Shown here: piece after piece, positions 58,903 to 64,000 of the stretch
Layout: every line of letters begins with the position of its first letter
How positions within the stretch are numbered: position 1 is the first letter of the stretch
Origin: Corynespora cassiicola
Taxonomy: Eukaryota > Ascomycota > Dothideomycetes > Pleosporales > Corynesporascaceae
Reading direction: 5' to 3'
Assembly: GCA_022059125.1 (NCBI GenBank)
Contig: JAEUWY010000013.1
Location: forward strand, 558,001-622,000
Length of the DNA stretch: 64,000 nucleotides
The notes under the pieces: model-generated
The model's database searches: none
The model's input: the letters and a program-made list of their open reading frames with translations, nothing else
Told to the model about the DNA's origin: nothing
Program-made: the position numbers and the translations under genes

Positions 58903-59093
58903 GTGCGTGGGCGTGCTGCCAGGGTGGAAGCGCCATACGAGCGTGCAGTGTGCGTAATTCAAGCTTGCCGGAGGCGAGTTTTCTGACACCTGCGGTTTGC
59001 AAGAGGGGAACTGCTCGATTCTTTCTGCCTTCGTTTTTTTCTTCTTCTCCGTATGCCTTGGCTACCCTTCTTCTCCTTCCACTTCTTCTTCTG

Positions 59094-59124
59094 CTTCTTC
59101 TTCTTCTTCTTCTTCTTCTTCTTC
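59094..59124 (+). repeat. (CTT)n microsatellite
   Basis: About ten uninterrupted CTT units, with further imperfect CTT units to the left (59040-59093). Confidence 0.9.
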
Positions 59125-59186
59125 GGCATGGCAGTGGCGTTTCCAATCGAGCGGGTATGAATGACGGATCGACGCACGCACGGATA

Positions 59187-59214
59187 GGCAGGCAGGCAGG
59201 CAGGCGGGCGGGCG
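59187..59214 (+). repeat. GGCA/GGCG tetranucleotide array
   Basis: Tandem GGCA units pass into GGCG units without interruption, in the non-coding interval downstream of Trs85. Confidence 0.85.
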
Positions 59215-59235
59215 GATGGGCGTTGACTACACACT

Positions 59236-59253
59236 TACCTACCTAGGTAGGTA
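59236..59253. repeat. Perfect 18-bp palindrome
   Basis: TACCTACCTAGGTAGGTA reads the same on both strands. CCTAGG-centred palindromes of this type are frequent in intergenic DNA of some ascomycetes; no function is known to me. Confidence 0.9.
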
Positions 59254-59999
59254 CGGCCAGAGTCAGGAGGATCGTTTGAGTAGACATAAATGTATCATTT
59301 ACGAGCCATGTCGAGACCGCCCCCTTACACCAACATGGTCAGTCACCCTCACAGTCACATTACACAAAGCAGTCATGGAAGAAGAGCCATACACATGTGA
59401 CACGAACCTCCAACAAGGCGGGAGACTCGAAATGCATTCCAATGTTAGCAAGTATCTACGAACCTCCAACGCGGGAACCCCGCCGGAGACTCAGAATGTG
59501 TATAAGCATGAGTGTCTCTGTGTGTGTGTTTGTGCATTGGATTCCAAAACGGCTACATCATCCACCCCACCACTTAGCCAAGAAATCCAGCATCAATCGA
59601 GAGAGAGAGAGAGCAAACAGAAGAAGAAAGAAAAGATAAAACAGAGAAAAAAAATTCACCGAAAAAAGGAAGAAAACGCCAAGCCTATTCAGGTACCAAA
59701 ACGACGCAGGGCCCAAGCACTTTGGTGCCCCGTCTCAAGGTGTCCCGGCGGCTATGCAAATATGCCGTACCATGATGCTGTGATGCAATGCAACTAAGTA
59801 TGGAAAAAGCCCCTCGTAATGGTGGTGATGTGGTGGTATGGAAGGGAATAAATAAAGCGCCTAACTATGCAGGTATGGTCTGGGGTATCTTGCTCTTGTT
59901 CGTCTTCAGGTCGTAATGGCGGTCATGTTCGTACTTCTAGTGATGAATATCCGAAGTCGTTGTCGTACTAATGGAAGTATGTCCAGAATCGTCATGCTT

Positions 60000-61337
60000 C
60001 TAGTGGAGGATATCCGAAGTGGTGGTCGTGGCAGAGGTCGCAGGAGCTACAGTAATGGCGGTAGCAACGACAGGCTCGGGAGAGGATTGAGCGGTCTCCA
60101 CATTTGGGAGAACCGTCTCTGGTACAGCTGAATTTGGTGTAGCTGGCTCCGGGATGGTTGGCTTTGGCTCGGCTGCATACTGGACAGCTGCCACTTGCTC
60201 AGCAAATTTTGCTGCAAAGGGTACGGCCGTGATGGGCGTAGTGATGGGGGAAGGAATGGGCCGGAGAGGTGTGGTAGGAGACGTGATGGCAGCCGTCGTG
60301 ACAGTGGTCGTCTTTGGAGATGGAATCATGGACGTGCTGGTGGTCGGAGTGACAGCCCTGATGGGCTGGAGCGGCTCGATGGGATCCGTAGTCCTGAGGC
60401 CGCGCAACTTGATGGTGAGCTTGACGGGTTTGAGAGGTGGCTCTGACTCGGCGAGATCCAGGCGTTGTTGAGATGAGACAGGACCATTGGACTCGTCCGA
60501 AGAGCTCTCGGTGCCCTCGGGTGTGGAGTCCGAGTCGAAGAGTGGCAGCGGAGAGCGGCGTTTGCGTGTGCGCGGGATGCCCTCATCATCGTCACCATCG
60601 ACACTGGGGCTCGGACGCTTCTTCGACTTGGATTTGACCAGGCTGCCTTCGTCGAACGTCACCTCCGGGAGGCCGGTGTGGGGACCGTGGACATTTCGGA
60701 CGGACGAATAGTGCTCCCAAGACTGCAATTTGTTAGCGGATGGACTCGACGCGACGCAAAAGGCTACAACTTACGTGGTAGGCGATATTGAGGGTCTGGC
60801 GGGTCTTCTCCGCGGGGATGTCATGGGTGTCGCGTGGGGAGATGAGGTAGGTGTAGTCGCCCTGCCAGAGGCGAACGTCGACGCCAAGGGCAGATGCAAA
60901 GGCCGAGACTTCCATGTTGTCGGCCCACTCGCCGGGCTGGCCCATCTTCTCGACGTGGGCCTCGAATTGGCGCTGCAGCTCGACCTCGGAGTATGAAGTG
61001 GTGTCGATGCGGGCGGCCGAAGCTGCCGTGGTCTTGCGCTTGGGGTTGCGGCGGACGGGGTTGACGGTCATGTACTGGCGGTAGAAGTCTGCGTTTACGC
61101 GCATGTGCTCGATGGTGGCGGTCCGCAGCACCTCGTGCATCTCTTGGTTGCCGTAGAGCTGGTCGGAAAGGGCGTTGAAGAGGCAGTTGCCTGCCAAAAA
61201 AAAGTCAGCCCAATGGCGTTTAAAGTCGCGTTTTTCTGGGGAAACTTACCGTCTCCGCGAATCTCGCCGGCATACAGGCCATTTGCCGAGAGGATGGGGA
61301 ACTCAGGGGTGCTTGAGCGTGATTTGCGGGGAGCCAT
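60000..61337 (-). CDS. OTU-family cysteine protease (deubiquitinase, OTUD3-like)
   Basis: Three exons (61337-61250, 61190-60775, 60722-60000) give about 408 aa. The OTU catalytic triad is spelled out: Asp29 and Cys32 in DGNCLFNALSDQLYG, and His172 in WEHYSSVR. Conserved blocks between them include LRTATIEHMRVNADFYRQYM, GEWADNMEVSAFASALGVDV and YTYLISP. The domain occupies only residues 15-185. The rest is a Ser/Thr/Pro-rich, disordered tail with a basic KSKSKKRPSPS segment and TRKRRS (possible nuclear signal). The enzyme removes ubiquitin chains from substrates. Intron 1 falls inside the DGNC motif (phase 1 in Gly30), so both splice sites are confirmed by the motif. It is divergent from the D-amino-acid oxidase gene. 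Confidence 0.92.
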
Positions 61338-62394
61338 GTTGAAGGCGGGTGGTGGTGCAGCAGTCGAGGCCGCGAGACAGGAGAGTGTGGTGGACAAGAG
61401 AGGAGGAGCAAGACAGCGGCAGAAGAGGTTGGGTCATTAGTCCGGGCGGGGTGCGAGGTGAAGGTCAACGTGCAGGTGAGGAAGAGGTGACAGCCGCCAC
61501 GCGGTGGACTCGCAGGCACCGCGGTTGAGTAAGTGAGAGAGCGGTAACGGTAACTTTTGGTGACGCGAGCTCTGTTCACAGGCGGCCGGATCGGGGATAG
61601 CGCGGCCAAGACGGCCAGGAGGCGGCCCTAGTCAGCACAGTCAAACTGCGGGAGCCTGAAGGACAAGTTTTAGCTTTTGCTCGCAACCACGCAGCGTCAA
61701 TGGACGCGGTCATGTGACGGAGGGGGCGACTGGTGGTGCTGGACCCGGGAGCGCAGAGCAGCAGAGAGGAGAGCTTGGAGCTGGCGCTCCCCACGAAAAA
61801 TCTGAAATACCTACCTCGGGCGCTACGAGATGATGTCACGGACCACACAGCTCCTCTAGCCCGCCGGAGCTCGCCCGGAGTAGGTTTGGCGACGCTCGCG
61901 GAGGAATAGCTGGGCGCACAGAAATTTCAGGCTCTGCAGCGGGGGCGGGTCGAGGTCGGAGCCGCTGCACAGAGAGGGGAGTCGAGACGGGGCACGGCGG
62001 CGGAGAGAGGGAGCGAGCGAGAGGGCGAGAGGGCGAGAGGGCGAGGTCAGCGGAGGAGTGTCGGTGAGCGATGGTGCTGTGGTGCCGTGGTGCTGCGGTG
62101 CAGCCGGGCGGTGCAGCCTTTCTTCTTGCACCCTCTCCCAGCATCCAGATGTCCTGTAAATAAACAACCATCTGCACCGCATCGCACGCCGACCCGTCTC
62201 GTGCCCGCCTCCTGCTCCGGCCGGTCGTGTGCGCCCAATCACCTGCTCCGCGTTCGGCTGACCCGTGATCCCCCGTGATCCCCCGTGAACCCCCATTTTC
62301 GAGCCCTCCTCGCGCGCGCCATGGTCTGCAGCGTGGCCACGCCCTGGCCCTTTGCCTCCCAACATTCCCCCGTGTCCCCCGTGCCATCAAAACC
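61338..62394. promoter_or_regulatory. Divergent promoter region between OTU gene and D-amino-acid oxidase
   Basis: About 1.06 kb of GC-rich sequence holding both promoters. Open frames on the minus strand here are of skewed composition and not supported. GAGGGC and GAGC repeats lie near 62005-62045, and a triplicated CCCCCGTGA-like motif near 62270-62290. Confidence 0.45.
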
Positions 62395-63737
62395 ATGGCT
62401 TCTCCGTCAAATAACATAGTCGTTGTCGGGTAAGGCGCCGCGTCTCACTGATGATCCCGCTCTCCAAGCCCTGTGCCCCGGCATGGGATTTGCAAGATTC
62501 CCATGCTAAGCCCAATATCGCAGTGCCGGCGTCGTGGGCCTGACCACCGCCTTGGTCCTTTCCAGGCACAAGCAGCTCCAGGTCACCGTCGTGGCCAAGC
62601 ACATGCCTGGCGACTACGACATTGAATATGCATCGCCCTGGGCCGGCGCCAATTCCATGGTGCGAGGCTGCCTCTCGTCGTGCTCGCTTGACGTGCATCA
62701 GCTGATAAGACCAGCCCGTCGGCCAGCCAGGCTCCAACCTCCAGCAGTATGAGATTGAGACTTTTAAAGAGCTGGACAAGATATGCCGCCATGTTCCCGA
62801 GGCTGGCATCCATTACCAGGAAACTGTCATCTACAATAGAAAGAAGGACGTCGGCTCGGCTACCGGCGACTGGTTCAAAGAGCTGCTAAAGGAAGACGCC
62901 TGGTTCCGAGATCTGATGCCAAATGTAAGTCGACCAGTGGTGTTCTTCGCCCTCGCGTCCCGTACCTTTTTGTTGAGCATTCATTTGATGCACCTTGGCG
63001 TCCACTGCTCACTCTCTCTCCAGTTTCGTGTGCTCTCCAAGTCCGAGCTGCCATCCGACTGCGACTCGGGGACCACCTTTACCAGTGTTTGCATCAACAC
63101 GGCCATCTTCTTGCCCTGGCTGGTAGGCCAGTGTCTGAAGAATGGCGTGGTCGTGAAGCGAGCCGTCCTCTCCCACATATCGGAAGCGGCCTCTCTCCAC
63201 CATTCTGGCGAGCCTGCCGGCCTCATTGTCAACTGCACGGGACTTCTCGCCTCGAAGCTGGGCGGCGTCATGGACGCCAACGTGTACCCAGGTAGGGGCC
63301 AGGTTGTAGTGGTAAGAAACTCTCCAGGGGCCATGTACACGATAAGTGGCACCGATGCTGGGCCGGATGAGGCTACCTACATGATGCAACGAGCAGCCGG
63401 CGGCGGCACCATCCTCGGCGGATGCATGCAACACAACAACTGGGAATCGCAGCCAGACCCGAACCTTGCCCAGCGCATCATGGAGCGCTGCGTGGAGCTC
63501 TGCCCGGCCCTGGCCCCAAAGACTGGCAAAGCGACGGAGCTTTCGGTGATACGGCACGGCGTTGGACTACGGCCCATGAGGAAGGGCGGCATCAGGGTCG
63601 AGAAGGAGAAGATTGACGGCAACTGGGTGGTCCACAACTACGGCCATGCTGGCTATGGGTACCAGGCCGGATTTGGCAGTGCATGGGCGGCAGAGAAGCT
63701 GGTGCTCGAGGCTCTCAAAGAGAAAGCGAAGCTTTAG
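62395..63737 (+). CDS. D-amino-acid oxidase, peroxisomal type
   Basis: Four exons (62395-62429, 62524-62659, 62715-62924, 63024-63737) give about 364 aa. The FAD-binding GAGVVG motif (residues 12-17) is split by intron 1, confirming that splice. Next come YASPWAGANSM, a YEIETFKELDKI helix, and VPEAGIHYQETV. The C-terminal half has GLIVNCTGL, the substrate-site GVGLRPMRKGG, and HNYGHAGYGYQAGFGSAW. The protein ends in AKL, a peroxisomal targeting signal of type 1. It deaminates D-amino acids to 2-oxo acids, ammonia and hydrogen peroxide inside peroxisomes, allowing them to be used as nitrogen source. The acceptor before exon 3 was placed at 62713-62714 to keep the frame. Confidence 0.92.
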
Positions 63738-64000
63738 CCGCGAGACGGCTAGCTCTTGGTGCATGGAATTCGCCTACTCTTCATGTCAATATCCCAATTC
63801 GAGCCGTTCTTTACACTGCAGCCGTGCCCTCGCTTACCCCTATTTCCAAATCCGGAAAAAGCAGAATCTTGCCCAGACCGGGTTTGTACAGGAACACCGG
63901 GCAGAGCCAATCATTCCATCTACACCTGCACGTCGTCTACACATGAAAAACTGACCTCCGGACTTTCGGACATCCAATTGCCCGCGACTCTCGCGCTTTC
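63738..64000. other. 3' flank at the window edge
   Basis: Downstream region of the D-amino-acid oxidase gene. No further gene begins within the window. Confidence 0.4.

Larger units (their letters stand above)
58903..59999. other. Convergent intergenic region with microsatellites
   Basis: Lies between the 3' ends of Trs85 and the OTU gene. It contains a CTT tract (59094-59124), a GGCA/GGCG array (59187-59214), an 18-bp palindrome (59236-59253) and a GAGA/GAAA-rich stretch around 59600-59680. No gene seen. Confidence 0.5.

Noticed and set aside
1..64000. tRNA, rRNA, CRISPR and intact transposon signatures
   Set aside because: Scanning for T-loop-like sequences, regular repeat-spacer arrays, reverse transcriptase or transposase motifs and long terminal repeats by eye gave nothing convincing.

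Overview
The window comes from a filamentous ascomycete (Pezizomycotina-type) nuclear genome. Most genes carry one to eight short introns (45-160 nt) with GTAAGT-like donors and CTAAC/CTGAC-like branch sites. The families are typically fungal: a Zn2Cys6 regulator, an NB-ARC/TPR NLR, a fungal CorA-like protein, a CE3-like SGNH hydrolase and a DUF2235 relic. Several AT-rich tracts and decayed genes suggest repeat-induced or similar mutational decay. No rRNA, tRNA, CRISPR array or intact transposon was recognised.

Left part (1-25.7 kb): a putative small protein (547-1024), a secreted SGNH/CE3-like esterase (1392-2384, minus), a disordered nuclear-type protein (4909-6607, minus), a conserved fungal protein (8600-9586, minus) and an Alr4036-type FMN-binding oxidase (11974-12869, plus). 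A GC-rich gene-free stretch (12.9-17.5 kb) follows. Then come the divergent pair DNA polymerase delta subunit Pol32/Cdc27 (17543-19270, minus) and tubulin-folding cofactor D (19469-23179, plus), and a GH2 glycosidase (23622-25667, plus).

Middle part (25.7-48.3 kb) looks like an accessory island. It holds a truncated beta-lactamase-family gene, a secreted FAD-linked oxidase with a GC-AG intron, a Zn2Cys6 regulator, a frameshifted DUF2235 pseudogene, AT-rich tracts, a small hypothetical protein, a metallophosphoesterase divergent from a CorA-like membrane protein, a fungal orphan-family protein, an aldo-keto reductase with a 20-nt micro-exon, and a nine-exon esterase-NB-ARC-TPR NLR. The oxidase, regulator, reductase and beta-lactamase remnant could be leftovers of a small metabolic cluster. 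The NLR is a candidate incompatibility or innate-recognition receptor.

Right part (48.3-64 kb) returns to conserved genes: a four-TM membrane protein (48889-50105, minus), a long ORF joining CCA tRNA nucleotidyltransferase to a Tti2-like domain (53068-56065, minus), TRAPPIII subunit Trs85 (56424-58902, plus) sharing a divergent promoter with it, an OTU deubiquitinase (60000-61337, minus), and a peroxisomal-type D-amino-acid oxidase (62395-63737, plus) with a C-terminal AKL. The fused CCA1-Tti2 reading frame, the NLR architecture and the decayed genes in the island are the most noteworthy observations.
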